From Streptomonospora alba (GTDB taxonomy: Bacteria > Actinomycetota > Actinomycetes > Streptosporangiales > Streptosporangiaceae), in assembly GCF_000826685.1 (NCBI RefSeq), contig NZ_JROO01000046.1, positions 1 through 64,000 of the forward strand: a stretch of 64,000 bases of DNA. Direction: 5' to 3'. Both the position numbers and the translations under genes were made by a program. This document shows, one piece after another, positions 1 through 9,003 of the stretch. The notes under the pieces are model-generated. The model ran no database searches, was not told where the DNA came from, and was given only the letters and a program-made list of their open reading frames with translations. The stretch's first letter is position 1, and each line of letters starts with the position of its first letter.

Positions 1-12
1 GGGCGGCGGCGC

Positions 13-219
13 TCAGCGGACGATCTCGTAGCCGGCCTCGTCGATCGCGGCGTCGAGCTGCTCGCCGCTGAGCGGGTCTCGGCTCTCGACGTCGACCCGG
101 CCGCTGCCCAGGTCGACGTCGACAGAGGTCACGCCCGGCAGCGCCGAGACCTCCTCGGTCACCGCCTTCACGCAGTGCTCGCAGGTCATGCCCTTGACGG
201 TGATGGTGGTGGCGGCCAT
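13..219 (-). CDS. copZ: Heavy-metal-associated (HMA) copper chaperone, CopZ-like
   Basis: A 68-residue single-domain protein with the HMA metal-binding motif MTCEHC, whose cysteines are residues 13 and 16. The beta-alpha-beta-beta-alpha-beta pattern and the length match CopZ-type chaperones, which carry Cu(I) to a P-type copper exporter in the cytoplasm. The ATG at 217-219 is chosen because it begins the HMA fold directly. It lies 47 nt downstream of csoR on the same strand, so the two are probably co-transcribed under CsoR control. A copA ATPase could follow left of base 1 but cannot be seen. A mercury or other soft-metal chaperone is possible, but the CsoR neighbour favours copper. Confidence 0.88.
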   Translation of the reverse strand: MAATTITVKGMTCEHCVKAVTEEVSALPGVTSVDVDLGSGRVDVESRDPLSGEQLDAAIDEAGYEIVR

Positions 220-266
220 GGCCGACCCCTTTCCTTCCGGACGCACGTTCCTTCGCGCAAGGCGGG

Positions 267-554
267 TCAGGAGCGCACCAGCCGGGCGATGGCCTCGGAG
301 GCCTCGCGCACCTTCTCGTCGGCCTCCTCGCCGCCGGTGGCGACGGCGTGGCCGACGCAGTGCTTGAGGTGCTCGTCGAGCATCGACAGCGCGAAGGAGC
401 GCAGCGCCTTGTTCACCGCGGCCGTCTGCGTGAGCACGTCGATGCAGTAGGAGTCGCTCTCGACCATCCGCTGCAGTCCACGCACCTGCCCCTCGATCCG
501 GCTGAGCCGGTCCAGGTGGCTCTTCTTGTTGTCGTGGTAGCCGTAAGTGGCCAT
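267..554 (-). CDS. csoR: Copper-sensing transcriptional repressor CsoR
   Basis: A 95-residue all-helical CsoR/RcnR-family (DUF156) repressor. The Cu(I) ligand set Cys-His-Cys is present as C37, H62 and C66 (SYCIDVL and HLKHC), matching the C36/H61/C65 set of the Mycobacterium tuberculosis protein. Apo-CsoR represses its operon and copper releases it. The start at 554 is preferred over an in-frame ATG at 590 for two reasons: an AGGAG ribosome site lies just upstream of 554, and the likely -10 box (TATATT, 592-597) would place the transcription start downstream of 590. A matching operator sits at 594-612. It heads the copZ operon. Confidence 0.92.
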   Translation of the reverse strand: MATYGYHDNKKSHLDRLSRIEGQVRGLQRMVESDSYCIDVLTQTAAVNKALRSFALSMLDEHLKHCVGHAVATGGEEADEKVREASEAIARLVRS

Positions 555-591
555 CTGAGTGCTCTCCTGGGTGTCCCGCTCTGCAGCCATC

Positions 592-612
592 AATATACCC
601 CCTTCGGGTATA
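592..612 (-). promoter_or_regulatory. CsoR operator overlapping the csoR -10 box
   Basis: TATACCC (594-600) and GGGTATA (606-612) form a perfect 7-bp inverted repeat with a 5-bp spacer, the GC-rich-core, TA-edged shape of known CsoR boxes. On the minus strand TATATT (597-592) forms a plausible -10 that the operator overlaps, so bound CsoR would block RNA polymerase. It lies about 40 nt upstream of the chosen csoR start. Confidence 0.75.
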
Positions 613-781
613 GCAGCGCCCTGTGTGCGTACGGAATTCCCGCGCCGGGGTGCGTCGCCCCGGCACCATACCGGCCGCGCGACGACCCCAGTATCGCCTC
701 CGCGGCGGGCGCATCGCCGCGAACCGGTACCCACGGGGTGTATCGGATGGACCGGGCGCGGCGCAGGGCACACGGTCGGGC

Positions 782-1396
782 TCAGGTGCGGCGCGACCGC
801 AGCCCCATCCGGCGCAGCTCCACCTCGGCCAGCGCGGCGATCGCCGCCGCGTCGCCCGAGCGCCAGGCACCCGCCGGGTCGGGCGCCGCCTTCACCAGCC
901 GACGCGGGCGCGCGGAGGTCAGCGCGCGCAGCGCCAGCAGCGACGTGCCCCGGTCGCCGGGCATGGACCGCAGCGCGGCGGTGGCGGAGGCCCGGCGGAT
1001 CCACAGCCCGCGCGTGGGCAGCCAGGCGACCAGAGCGAACAGCACGGGCACCACCGCGGTCATCAGGGACAGCGCCAGCGCCACGGTGGCCATGGTCTCC
1101 TGGAATCCCTGCCCGGCCTCGCTCAGCGACGCACCCGCATCGCCGACGCTGCTGAAGGGCGCGGCCAGGCTCTCGCCGGCCACCGGCACGCGTGCGACCT
1201 GATCGGCGGCGTCGGCCATGTTCGCGGCGACGCCGTCGCCGGCCGACTCGATCAGCTCGCCGGGTGCGGACAGTTCCGCAAGCATGTCGTGCAGCGCCAT
1301 CCCCGCCCACACCCACGCCGCGATCCATCCGGCGGTCAGCAGGTCGGCGGCGGCTTGCAGCAGGAAGCGCAGGGGGCGGTCGGCGTAGACTCTCAT
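782..1396 (-). CDS. Hypothetical membrane protein with two membrane helices
   Basis: A 204-residue protein of no family I recognise. Hydrophobic helices at about residues 12-34 and 103-125 flank a loop of about 65 residues rich in Ala, Gly, Asp and Glu. The C-terminal 75 residues are basic and probably cytoplasmic. The ATG at 1394-1396 has a GGGAGA ribosome site 4 nt upstream. It points away from the DUF2630 gene, leaving about 250 nt of shared upstream DNA. Function unknown. Confidence 0.7.
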   Translation of the reverse strand: MRVYADRPLRFLLQAAADLLTAGWIAAWVWAGMALHDMLAELSAPGELIESAGDGVAANMADAADQVARVPVAGESLAAPFSSVGDAGASLSEAGQGFQETMATVALALSLMTAVVPVLFALVAWLPTRGLWIRRASATAALRSMPGDRGTSLLALRALTSARPRRLVKAAPDPAGAWRSGDAAAIAALAEVELRRMGLRSRRT

Positions 1397-1643
1397 CGCG
1401 TCTCCCAAGGGCGCCGGGCGTATCGGCGGTACGGCGCGAGGGGGAGGGCCCGGCGCGTCCTCCCGCCCGTGCAATCCCCCTGAAAAGGCGCGTTTAGACC
1501 TTCGGGGCGCGCCGATCGCCTGCGGGCAGCCGCTTCGTGCGCCGCCCGGGCTCCTCCTGGGCGCTGCGCGCGAGCGCATCGGGCGAATCCGCAGCGCAAA
1601 GCCGCCGACGCGGGCTTGCCAAGCCCGCGCTGCGCCGCCGACC

Positions 1644-1907
1644 ATGGGGAGTATGAACGACTCCCGAAGCCAGGAGAGCAGCATTCTCGGCCGCATCGAC
1701 GCTCTGGTGACCGAGGAGCGCGATCTGCGCGAACAGAGCGAGCACCGGCTGACGCCCGAGGAGCGCCGGCGGATGCGCCTGCTGGAGAGCGAACTCGACC
1801 AGTGCTGGGACCTGCTGCGCCAGCGCCGCGCACGCGAGGAGTTCGGCGACGACCCCGACATGGTCCACCCGCGGTCCGTCGACGAGGTCGAGAACTACCG
1901 CCAGTGA
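1644..1907 (+). CDS. DUF2630 family small acidic protein
   Basis: A small charged helical protein (87 residues from 1644). The core ILGRIDALVTEE followed by a heptad-like charged region and LDQCWDLLRQRRA matches DUF2630, a short actinobacterial family of unknown function. A second ATG at 1653 gives 84 residues that begin where most relatives start. GGGGAG lies between the two ATGs but only 1 nt before the second, so the start is uncertain. Expected to be cytoplasmic, since there is no signal or membrane segment. Confidence 0.8.
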   Translation: MGSMNDSRSQESSILGRIDALVTEERDLREQSEHRLTPEERRRMRLLESELDQCWDLLRQRRAREEFGDDPDMVHPRSVDEVENYRQ

Positions 1908-2079
1908 CCCGGCGGCGCGGGCGGGCCTGAGGCTTCGCTTCCGGCGAGGCGGAACCCGCGGCCGCGCCGCGGCGTCTCACCTTGCGACCGCACACCCGTG
2001 CCGGCGGCCGCGCGCACCGTGGGGCCTTTCGCCGGCGCCGGTGGACCAGAGCAGTTGAGACGGATCGGGCCGCCCCTCG

Positions 2080-2712
2080 ATGCTGGAGCTACTGACCGGG
2101 ACCGGGCTCGCCTCGGCCGCCGGTCTCAACGCCTACATACCCCTGCTGACCGTCGGGCTCCTCGCGCGCTACACCGATCTGCTGCCGCTGGGCGAGGGAT
2201 GGCAGTGGCTGGAGCACCCCGCCGTGCTCGGCGTCCTCGGCGTGCTGCTCGTACTGGAGTTGGCCGCCGACAAGATCCCGGCCGTCGACAGCCTCAACGA
2301 CGTCGTGCAGACCCTCGTCCGCCCCACCTCGGGCGGCATCACGTTCGGCGCCGGCGCCGGCGCCTCCTCCGCCTCCGCCGCCGAGCTCGCCGCCCTCGCC
2401 GACGGCGCGTCGGGCGGCGACACGGGCGCGGCCTGGTGGCAGATCGCCTCGGGGGTGCTGATCGCGCTGGTCTTCCATCTGCTCAAGGCGAGCGCACGCC
2501 CGGTCCTCAACGCGGTCACCTTCGGCGCCGGCGGCCCGGTGGTCAGCGCCGCCGAGGACGTCGCCAGTGCGCTGACCTCGGTGGCGGCCGTCGTCGTCCC
2601 GGTCCTGGGCGCGGTCGCCGTGGTGCTGCTGGCGGCGGTGGGCCTGTGGGCCCGGCGGCGGCGCAGGCGCCGCCGCGGCCGCGAGTCCGCCGCCGCGCCG
2701 GGCGTGCCCTGA
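2080..2712 (+). CDS. DUF4126 domain membrane protein
   Basis: A 210-residue integral membrane protein. The N-terminal signature GLASAAGLNAYIPLL is typical of DUF4126. Further hydrophobic segments lie at about 48-66, 118-135 and 165-190, and the protein ends in an Arg-rich cytoplasmic tail starting about residue 191. Family function is unknown. It is followed after 76 nt by the HAD phosphatase, which appears to have its own leaderless promoter, so co-transcription is not required. Confidence 0.8.
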   Translation: MLELLTGTGLASAAGLNAYIPLLTVGLLARYTDLLPLGEGWQWLEHPAVLGVLGVLLVLELAADKIPAVDSLNDVVQTLVRPTSGGITFGAGAGASSASAAELAALADGASGGDTGAAWWQIASGVLIALVFHLLKASARPVLNAVTFGAGGPVVSAAEDVASALTSVAAVVVPVLGAVAVVLLAAVGLWARRRRRRRRGRESAAAPGVP

Positions 2713-2775
2713 CGCCGGCCGCGACGAGGCGTCCCGCACGTGCGGGCGGAGCCCGGAGCGGTGGCGGCCGTGGCT

Positions 2776-2781
2776 TAGAGT
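2776..2781 (+). promoter_or_regulatory. -10 box of a leaderless promoter for the HAD gene
   Basis: TAGAGT is followed by exactly 7 nt and then GTG at 2789. That spacing puts the transcription start at the start codon. The same TAGAGT-N7-GTG arrangement occurs at the O-methyltransferase gene (36632). No Shine-Dalgarno sequence is present. Confidence 0.6.
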
Positions 2782-2788
2782 GCTCAGC

Positions 2789-3463
2789 GTGGAAGACAAC
2801 GGGTTCGCTCGCCTCAACGGCGTCAAGCACATCGTCTGGGACTGGAACGGCACGCTGCTCGACGACAACCACGCCAACATGGCCGCCCTCAACCGCGTCT
2901 GCGCCGAGTTCGGCCGGGAGCCGGTCGAGCTGGACTTCTGGCGCACCTTCTTCCGCAGGCCCCTGCTGGGCTGCTACGAGGACCTGCTGGGCCGCCGCCT
3001 GACCGAGCAGGAGTGGGCGCGGCTGAACCGACTCTACGACGACCACTACACCGCGATGCTGCCCTCCTGCGGACTCGCCGAGGGCGTCCCCGACGTGCTG
3101 CTCGACTGGCACGCCTACGGCGGGTCGCAGTCGCTGCTGTCGATGGCCGCCCACGACCAACTCGTCAGCCTGATCTCCGATCGCGCCCTCGGCGACCACT
3201 TCACCCGCGTGGACGGGCGGCGCTTCGACACGCCCGACGGTTCCAAGGCCCGCCACTTGGCCGCCCACCTCGACGAACTCGACGTCGATCCCGCCGCCGT
3301 GGCGCTCGTCGGCGACATCGACGACGACGGCCGCGCCGCCACCGAGGCCGGCGCTCAGGCGGTCCTGGTGGCTTCGGGACTGATGAGCCGCGAGCGGCTG
3401 GAGGCCACCGGCCACCCCGTCGTCGCCACCCCTGCACAGGCCGTGGCCGCCCTGTGCGCCTGA
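2789..3463 (+). CDS. HAD-superfamily hydrolase (phosphoglycolate phosphatase-like)
   Basis: A 224-residue HAD phosphatase with intact motifs: motif I DWNGTLLDD near residue 20 (nucleophile Asp), a motif II Ser in the SLLSMAAH segment, motif III Lys in DGSKARH, and motif IV GDIDDD near residue 175. A helical cap lies between motifs I and II, as in phosphoglycolate phosphatases. It should remove phosphate from a small cytoplasmic metabolite; the substrate cannot be assigned. The GTG at 2789 is chosen because it sits 7 nt after TAGAGT; GTG 2780 is an alternative. It converges on sod across a strong hairpin. Confidence 0.85.
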   Translation: MEDNGFARLNGVKHIVWDWNGTLLDDNHANMAALNRVCAEFGREPVELDFWRTFFRRPLLGCYEDLLGRRLTEQEWARLNRLYDDHYTAMLPSCGLAEGVPDVLLDWHAYGGSQSLLSMAAHDQLVSLISDRALGDHFTRVDGRRFDTPDGSKARHLAAHLDELDVDPAAVALVGDIDDDGRAATEAGAQAVLVASGLMSRERLEATGHPVVATPAQAVAALCA

Positions 3464-3510
3464 GCGATCCCCGCCGCCCGGCGGGCCGTCGCACGGGGTG
3501 CGACATACGG

Positions 3511-3541
3511 CGAGGGGCGGCACCGGCGGTGCCGCCCCTCG
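3511..3541. terminator. Bidirectional hairpin terminator between HAD gene and sod
   Basis: A perfect 14-bp stem (3511-3524 with 3528-3541) has a 3-nt loop. It lies between two convergent genes, 47 nt after one stop and 35 nt before the other. There is no T-tract on either side, as is common in high-GC actinobacteria. Confidence 0.8.
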
Positions 3542-3576
3542 CTGACCGGCGGTAGCGCCGGAAGGCCGCGCCGGCC

Positions 3577-4191
3577 TCAGGCCAGCTGCACCTTGCGCGC
3601 GTCGTCGAAGCGGCGCTGCACGTCCGCCCAGTTCACGACGTTCCAGAACGCCTTGACGTAGTCCGCCTTGACGTTCTTGTACTGCAGGTAGAAGGCGTGC
3701 TCCCACATGTCCAGCATCAGCAGCGGGTAGGAGCCCGCGGCCAGGTTGCCCTGGTGGTCGTAGAGCTGCTCGATGATCAGCCGCTGGCCGAGGATGTCCC
3801 AGGCCAGGATCGCCCAGCCCGAGCCCTGGACGCCCGTGGCCACAGCGGTGAAGTGGGCGCGGAACGCGTCGAAGCCCCCGAACTGGTCGTCGATGGCGGC
3901 AGCGAGCTCACCCTCGGGCTTGTCGCCGCCGTCGGGCGACATGTTCGGCCAGAAGACGGAGTGGTTGACGTGCCCCGCCAGGTTGAACGCCAGGTTCTTC
4001 TCGAGCAGGTTGACCGTGCTCAGGTCGTTCTTCTCGCGAGCCTCGGCCAGCTTGTCGAGCGCGGTGTTGGCACCCGAGACGTAGGTGGCGTGGTGCTTGT
4101 CGTGGTGCAGCTCCATGATCTGACCGGAGATCCACGGCTCCAACGCCGAGTAGTCGTAAGGCAACTCGGGGAGCTCGTAAGGCGCAGGCAT
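3577..4191 (-). CDS. sodA: Iron/manganese superoxide dismutase
   Basis: A 204-residue Fe/Mn-type superoxide dismutase. The four metal ligands are H29 (MELHH), H77 (GHVNHS), D161 and H165 (LDMWEHAFY). It converts superoxide to hydrogen peroxide and oxygen. Gly at 73 resembles manganese forms, while the YDHQGN segment near 144-149 resembles actinobacterial iron forms, so the metal is undecided. No signal peptide is seen. The ATG at 4189-4191 has AGAGGT about 10 nt upstream. It lies 214 nt beyond jetC on the same strand but has its own upstream region and no link to that system. Confidence 0.95.
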   Translation of the reverse strand: MPAPYELPELPYDYSALEPWISGQIMELHHDKHHATYVSGANTALDKLAEAREKNDLSTVNLLEKNLAFNLAGHVNHSVFWPNMSPDGGDKPEGELAAAIDDQFGGFDAFRAHFTAVATGVQGSGWAILAWDILGQRLIIEQLYDHQGNLAAGSYPLLMLDMWEHAFYLQYKNVKADYVKAFWNVVNWADVQRRFDDARKVQLA

Positions 4192-4405
4192 GATCTACGC
4201 ACCTCTCTGACGCGATTCCAATGTTTGCGGGACGACTTTGATCGCCGGTAATGAAGCTATCAGCAGCGGCCCCGGGCCGCCTGTATAGCCCTTATGACAG
4301 GCCGATCCGGGAATAATCCGGAGCTTCCCCGGCGGCGCTACCCAAAGCGTGCGATTCCTATCCCCGCGACGCCCGGCGACTGCGCGGGCCGGTGCCGGAA
4401 CCGGC

Positions 4406-7400
4406 CTAGCCGGCGCGCTCGAATCCGGCTCCGTTCCAGGTCGTACGGGCGCAGGCCACACCCCAGGCGCCCTTGCGCTTGAGGATGTCGTAGATGTGCA
4501 TGCGGTCGATCCTGGGGGAGACCCCGTAGCCCGACGGCCAGGTGATCGCCCAGTCCATGTCCAGGTCCACCAGCAACTCCAGCAGCCGGGCGATCGTGGG
4601 GTCGTCCAGCCGCTCGAAGGCCTCGTCCAGCAGCACCATGCGAAGCGGGCCGTCGGCGTCGCTCTGCAGCGCGTCGTAGAACGCGGCACTGGCGGCGAAC
4701 AGGGTGACATAGGACACCAGCCGGGTCTCGCCCGAGGAGAGCTGGCGGATGCGGCGGTCGCGCGGCTGCCCGTCGGGGCCGGTGTCGTGGATGCGCACCC
4801 GGTAGGTGTACCACCGGCGGTAGTCCAGCGCCCCCGAGAGCAGTTCGGCGTAGCCGCTGCCGCCGCCCTGGGCGCGTGTGGCGCGGATGCGGTCCATCAG
4901 CGCCCGGCGCAGCCGGTCGTTCTCCTCGGCGGCGCGCTGCGCCAGCGGCTTCTTGGCCAGCGCGAACGCCGCGCGCTCGGCCGGGTCCAGCTGCGGCGAC
5001 GGTTCCCAGGACAGCTCCACCCGCACGCCCTGGCTGGAGTGGGCGGCCTCCAGCACGGTGTTCATCCGCCGGGTCAGCGCCTCGGCGGCACCGATCTGGC
5101 GGTGCAGCTCCTCGGCGATGTCGCCGAGCAGGTACTCCTCGAAGACGCTCTCCTCACGCTCGGTGAGGTTGTCCTCGGCCTGGGCGAGCCGGGCGGCGGT
5201 GGCGCGGGCGGTGGCGGCGACCGGCGCGGTTCCGGCCTCCTCGCTGACGGTGACGGTGAGAATGCCCCGATGCCGGTCGGCCTGCACGTCGTGCGTGCCG
5301 GCAAGCGCAGACTGCAGTGTCTGCAGGCGCCCGATGAGGTCGCGCTCCAGCGCCGCGGGATCCCCGGCCGGGCCCGAGCGGCGCTTGGCCCCGGAGCGCT
5401 TGGCGCCTGCGGCCTCGGCACCGGAGGCGCCGGCGTCTGTGTCGGCGCGCTCGGCGACGGCCTCGGCCAGCGCCGAACGCAGCTCGGCACGCTCGAAGGG
5501 CGGTTCGACCTGCCCTGTGGCGGCCTCCCACACGCCGCCGACCCCGGCGGCGTCGGTGAGCGCGTCCTCGGCGTCGGCGACCGCGGCGCGGGCCGAACGC
5601 ACCTGCTCGTCCACCGCGTCCAGGCGCCCTTCCGCGTCGGCGAGGGCCTTGATGGCCGCCTCGACCTCGCTTTGGGCCTTGGGCGCGCGATTGCGCAATT
5701 CGGTTCGCTCCTCTTGCAGCGCGCCGATCTTCGCGCCGACCTCCTCGGCGTCGCTGCCCAGACCCGAGCGCAGGGTCGCCAGTACCGCATGGGCCTCGGT
5801 GTAGGCGCGATGGGTCTCGGCGGCGCCGTCCTCGGCCCTGCGGCGGCTCTCGACGGTGCCGGCGTGGTCGTCCTGAGCGGCGGCCAGCGACCGCAGCGCC
5901 TCGGCGTAGTCGCGGCGCAGCAGTGTGCCGACGCCCTCCAGCGCCTCGGCGGCGCGGCGCGCCCGTTCGCACAGCTCGCGCAGCTCGGCCGCGCCCGACG
6001 CTACGCCGAGCTCGCTGCAGGCGCGTTTGTGGTCGGTCTGCTCGGCGCTCAGCCGCGCGCGTGCGCGTGCGTGCTCGGCCTCGGCCTCCTCGGCGTCGGC
6101 GGCGGCGCGGGCGGCGGCCGAGCGGCGCGACTGGGTCTCGATATGGCCGCGCAGCACCTCGCCGATGTCGGGGAAGGCCTCCAAGCAGGCGTGCCAGGCG
6201 GACTCGCGCCGCTGGGCCGCGGCCAGCTCCTCGCGCAGCGCCTCGGCGTCGGCGCGGGTGCGGGCGATCTGCTCCTCCAGCTCGGCGGCGCGGCGGTGCC
6301 GGGCCTCTGCGCGGGCGCCGGCGCCGATGTGTTCGGCGGCGGGCTTGCGGTGCAGCCCGCACAGCGCACCGGCGCGCCAGCGCCCGTCGGGTCCCACCGC
6401 CAACGCGCCGGACCCGCCCGCCTCGGCCTGGGGGAGCGCATGGGAGCGCAGCGCCCGCGCGACGTCCTCCTGCGCGATGCCGCTGTCGCTGCCGCCGTCC
6501 GCGCGGGGCCGCAGCAGGTCTGCCGGTGACGGCTGCCCGGAGACGGCGGGGGCGAGCGCGGTGCCGTCGGCGGTGGTGAGGCTGCCGTCGGGCGCCAGGA
6601 GCACGTCGGCGAGGCCGCTGTGCCGGGCGGCGGCCAACCGGGCACGGTCCGCCTCGCCGAGGCCGGCTGCAGGCTCGACCAGCGGCGCGAGCGCAGCGCC
6701 GACCGCAGCCTCCCGCGCAGCGGGGGCCAGCAGCGGGATCGACCCCAGCAGCGCCTCGACCGCTTCGGCGTCCACGGCCGTCTCACCGGCGGCGGGGCGC
6801 AGGGCGTCGGCCAGTGAGGGGCCCGCGCACGGCGGACCCGGCAGGGCCCAGGTGTCGTCGCCCGCGAGTCCGCCCACCCAGCCGTCGGCGCGCACCCATG
6901 CGTTGAGCAGGCCGCAGGCCTGCAGCGCCGCCTCCAGACCGGCCTGCGCCGCGGCGGGCAGCCCCTCGGCGAAGTCGACCAGCCGGTGGAAGGGCGCACC
7001 GTGCGCGGGCGAGCGCTCGGCGGTCGTCAGCGCCGGGGCCGGCGGCTCCACCTCCGCCGAGGCGCGCAGCTCGTCCAGCTCGGCGGTGATGCGCTCGTGC
7101 TCGCCCTCGGTGTCGGCCAGGCGCTGCTCGGCCTGCAGCACCGCGTGCTGGGCGGCGCGCACGCGCGGCTGCAGCGCCGTACGCACGGTGCGGTGGGTGT
7201 CGCGGTAGGCCTCGGGGCCGGCGCCCACCTCGTCGCCGTCGGGCACCGCAGGCAGCTCGCCGGACTCGGGGCGGTCGTCGGCGGGCAGCGCCTCGGCGTG
7301 CCAGCGCTCGACGGCCTCGGCCCAGGCCCGGCCCAGATCACGCAGCCGCTCCTCGGCCTCGCGCACTCGGCGGGCGGCGGCGTCGGCGTCCTCGGCGGTG

Positions 7401-8902
7401 CGCGCGGCGTGCTCGCCCAGCCGCTGGACGCGCCGGTCCTCCTCGTCGAGGTGCTCGGCTCGCGAGCGCAGCGCCGACAGCTCGGGGCCGCGCTCGGCGG
7501 CGGCACGGCCCGCCTCCTCGACCTGCTCTGCGGCTCGGGCGGCGGCCTCCTCCAATCCGGCCGCGGGGATCTCGGGCGCCGCGGGACGGCTGACCTCCTC
7601 GGGGCGTGCGCCGGGCTCGGCGGAGAGCAGCACGTGCTCAGACGTCCGGGTGCGCTGCGGCTCGGGAGGCGGCTCGGGCAACCGCCCCAGCGCCTCTGCG
7701 AGCCCTACGCCCGCCAGCTCTTCGCGCGCCTCGGCGGCGCCGGAGGCCGCGGAGGCGCCGAGGCGCGCGACCAGCGCGGCCGCCCGCTCGATCGCCGCGA
7801 CCGACTGCTCCTCGGCCGCGCGCAGCCCCGCGGCGTTCTCCAGCGCGGCACTCACGTGGCGGCGCTGGGAGGCCACGGTGGCCTCCTTGTCCTCCAGGTC
7901 GCCCAGCGCGCTGTAGGCGGGCGAGGCCTTCAGCGCCTCCAGTTCGGTCTGCACCGCGTCGGCGCGCTCGGTGACGGCGTCGCGCTCGGCCTCGGCTCCG
8001 CGCAGCGCCTCCTCGGCGGCGGCGCGTTCGGCCTCGCGCTTGGCGCGCCGGCTCCCGGCCCGATCCGCCTCGGCCTCGGCCGCCTCCAGCTTGCCGGCGC
8101 GGTCGGCAAGCACGCCCAGGGCGTAGCCGCGGTAGCCCTCGAGGAACTCGCCCAGGGCCGTGTCGGCCCGGCGCAGCCGGGCGACGTTGCGCCGCACGCC
8201 CTCCAGGTTGTCCAGGCCGGCGGCGGTGCGGGCGATGACGTCGGGGTCGACCGGCGGCAGCGCGTCGGAGAGGAGCTGCTCCAGCTGGCCCTGGAGTACT
8301 TTCAGGCCGATGTCGGGGTTGCGCAGGGTGCGCTGCAGGTGCAGCAGGTCGGTATAGCGGCTGCCGCCGCTGATGCCGTAGACGGCGGCGGCGACCCGCT
8401 GCTGGAAGGCCTCCTGGCCGCTGAAGACGGCGTCCTCGCCGAGGCGCTCGCGCAGCCGGGCCTGGCTGATGGGGCGGTCCTGCTCGGTCAGCGCGACGTC
8501 CTTGTTGATCCGCTGCGGGGTGATGAACCGCCAGGAGTCGCTGACCTGGCGGCTGGAGGCGCTGGCCTTGACGCCCACGCCGCATGTGACGAACTCCTCC
8601 GTGCCGTCGGCGGCCGCGCTGCGCAGCTCGATCCAGGCATAGCCCAGCCGCATCCCGCCCTCGGAGTAGTCGTCGAGCATCAACCGGCTCATGCTGACGG
8701 TGTCGAAGCCCTTGCAGCCCATGTTGCGCAGGTCGCCGTCCAGGCACAGCGGCAGCAGCAGCTCCAGTGTGCGCGACTTGCCCGAGCCGTTGGTGCCCTT
8801 GAAGATGACGCGGCCGCCGGAGAGGTCGAACTCCTCGTCGCGGTACTGCCACATGTTGACCACGCCGCCGCGGTGCAGCCGCCACCGCTCGCGCGGGCGC
8901 AC
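4406..8902 (-). CDS. jetC: Wadjet type II SMC-like ATPase JetC (TIGR02680 family)
   Basis: A large SbcC/MukB-like ATPase (1498 residues from GTG 8902). The N-terminus RWRLHRGGVVNMWQY and Walker A GTNGSGKS (36-43) are typical of TIGR02680, the SMC subunit of type II Wadjet. The middle is a long Ala/Glu/Arg coiled coil. The C-terminus has the ABC signature LSSGE near 1388-1392 and Walker B MVLLDEAF near 1422-1429, so both ATPase halves look intact. Such complexes extrude DNA loops on small circular plasmids. The start is uncertain: a strong GGAGG site (8999-9003) lies far upstream of 8902 but 6 nt before an in-frame ATC (8990-8992), which would add 30 residues. It is separated from jetB by more than 130 nt and is followed by sod, not jetD. 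Confidence 0.9.
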   Translation of the reverse strand: MRPRERWRLHRGGVVNMWQYRDEEFDLSGGRVIFKGTNGSGKSRTLELLLPLCLDGDLRNMGCKGFDTVSMSRLMLDDYSEGGMRLGYAWIELRSAAADGTEEFVTCGVGVKASASSRQVSDSWRFITPQRINKDVALTEQDRPISQARLRERLGEDAVFSGQEAFQQRVAAAVYGISGGSRYTDLLHLQRTLRNPDIGLKVLQGQLEQLLSDALPPVDPDVIARTAAGLDNLEGVRRNVARLRRADTALGEFLEGYRGYALGVLADRAGKLEAAEAEADRAGSRRAKREAERAAAEEALRGAEAERDAVTERADAVQTELEALKASPAYSALGDLEDKEATVASQRRHVSAALENAAGLRAAEEQSVAAIERAAALVARLGASAASGAAEAREELAGVGLAEALGRLPEPPPEPQRTRTSEHVLLSAEPGARPEEVSRPAAPEIPAAGLEEAAARAAEQVEEAGRAAAERGPELSALRSRAEHLDEEDRRVQRLGEHAARTAEDADAAARRVREAEERLRDLGRAWAEAVERWHAEALPADDRPESGELPAVPDGDEVGAGPEAYRDTHRTVRTALQPRVRAAQHAVLQAEQRLADTEGEHERITAELDELRASAEVEPPAPALTTAERSPAHGAPFHRLVDFAEGLPAAAQAGLEAALQACGLLNAWVRADGWVGGLAGDDTWALPGPPCAGPSLADALRPAAGETAVDAEAVEALLGSIPLLAPAAREAAVGAALAPLVEPAAGLGEADRARLAAARHSGLADVLLAPDGSLTTADGTALAPAVSGQPSPADLLRPRADGGSDSGIAQEDVARALRSHALPQAEAGGSGALAVGPDGRWRAGALCGLHRKPAAEHIGAGARAEARHRRAAELEEQIARTRADAEALREELAAAQRRESAWHACLEAFPDIGEVLRGHIETQSRRSAAARAAADAEEAEAEHARARARLSAEQTDHKRACSELGVASGAAELRELCERARRAAEALEGVGTLLRRDYAEALRSLAAAQDDHAGTVESRRRAEDGAAETHRAYTEAHAVLATLRSGLGSDAEEVGAKIGALQEERTELRNRAPKAQSEVEAAIKALADAEGRLDAVDEQVRSARAAVADAEDALTDAAGVGGVWEAATGQVEPPFERAELRSALAEAVAERADTDAGASGAEAAGAKRSGAKRRSGPAGDPAALERDLIGRLQTLQSALAGTHDVQADRHRGILTVTVSEEAGTAPVAATARATAARLAQAEDNLTEREESVFEEYLLGDIAEELHRQIGAAEALTRRMNTVLEAAHSSQGVRVELSWEPSPQLDPAERAAFALAKKPLAQRAAEENDRLRRALMDRIRATRAQGGGSGYAELLSGALDYRRWYTYRVRIHDTGPDGQPRDRRIRQLSSGETRLVSYVTLFAASAAFYDALQSDADGPLRMVLLDEAFERLDDPTIARLLELLVDLDMDWAITWPSGYGVSPRIDRMHIYDILKRKGAWGVACARTTWNGAGFERAG

Positions 8903-8998
8903 GGCGCCCTGCGGGGGCGCGTCGCCGGCTCCGGGGTCCGCGCTCGGCGCGGCGGCGGCGACCGCCTGCTGATCGGGCTCGCTGGCGTTGATCGTGTA

Positions 8999-9003
8999 CC
9001 TCC
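8999..9003 (-). promoter_or_regulatory. Strong ribosome-binding site upstream of jetC
   Basis: On the minus strand TTTTGGAGG is followed by 6 nt and then an in-frame ATC codon at 8992-8990. The next accepted start codon in that frame is GTG 8902, 96 nt from the site and far too distant for ordinary initiation. A TACCCT -10-like element about 50 nt further upstream suggests jetC has its own promoter. Confidence 0.5.

Noticed and set aside
555-590. csoR starting at ATG 590
   Set aside because: The -10 box and operator leave this codon upstream of the likely transcript start, and 554 has a better ribosome site and matches family length.
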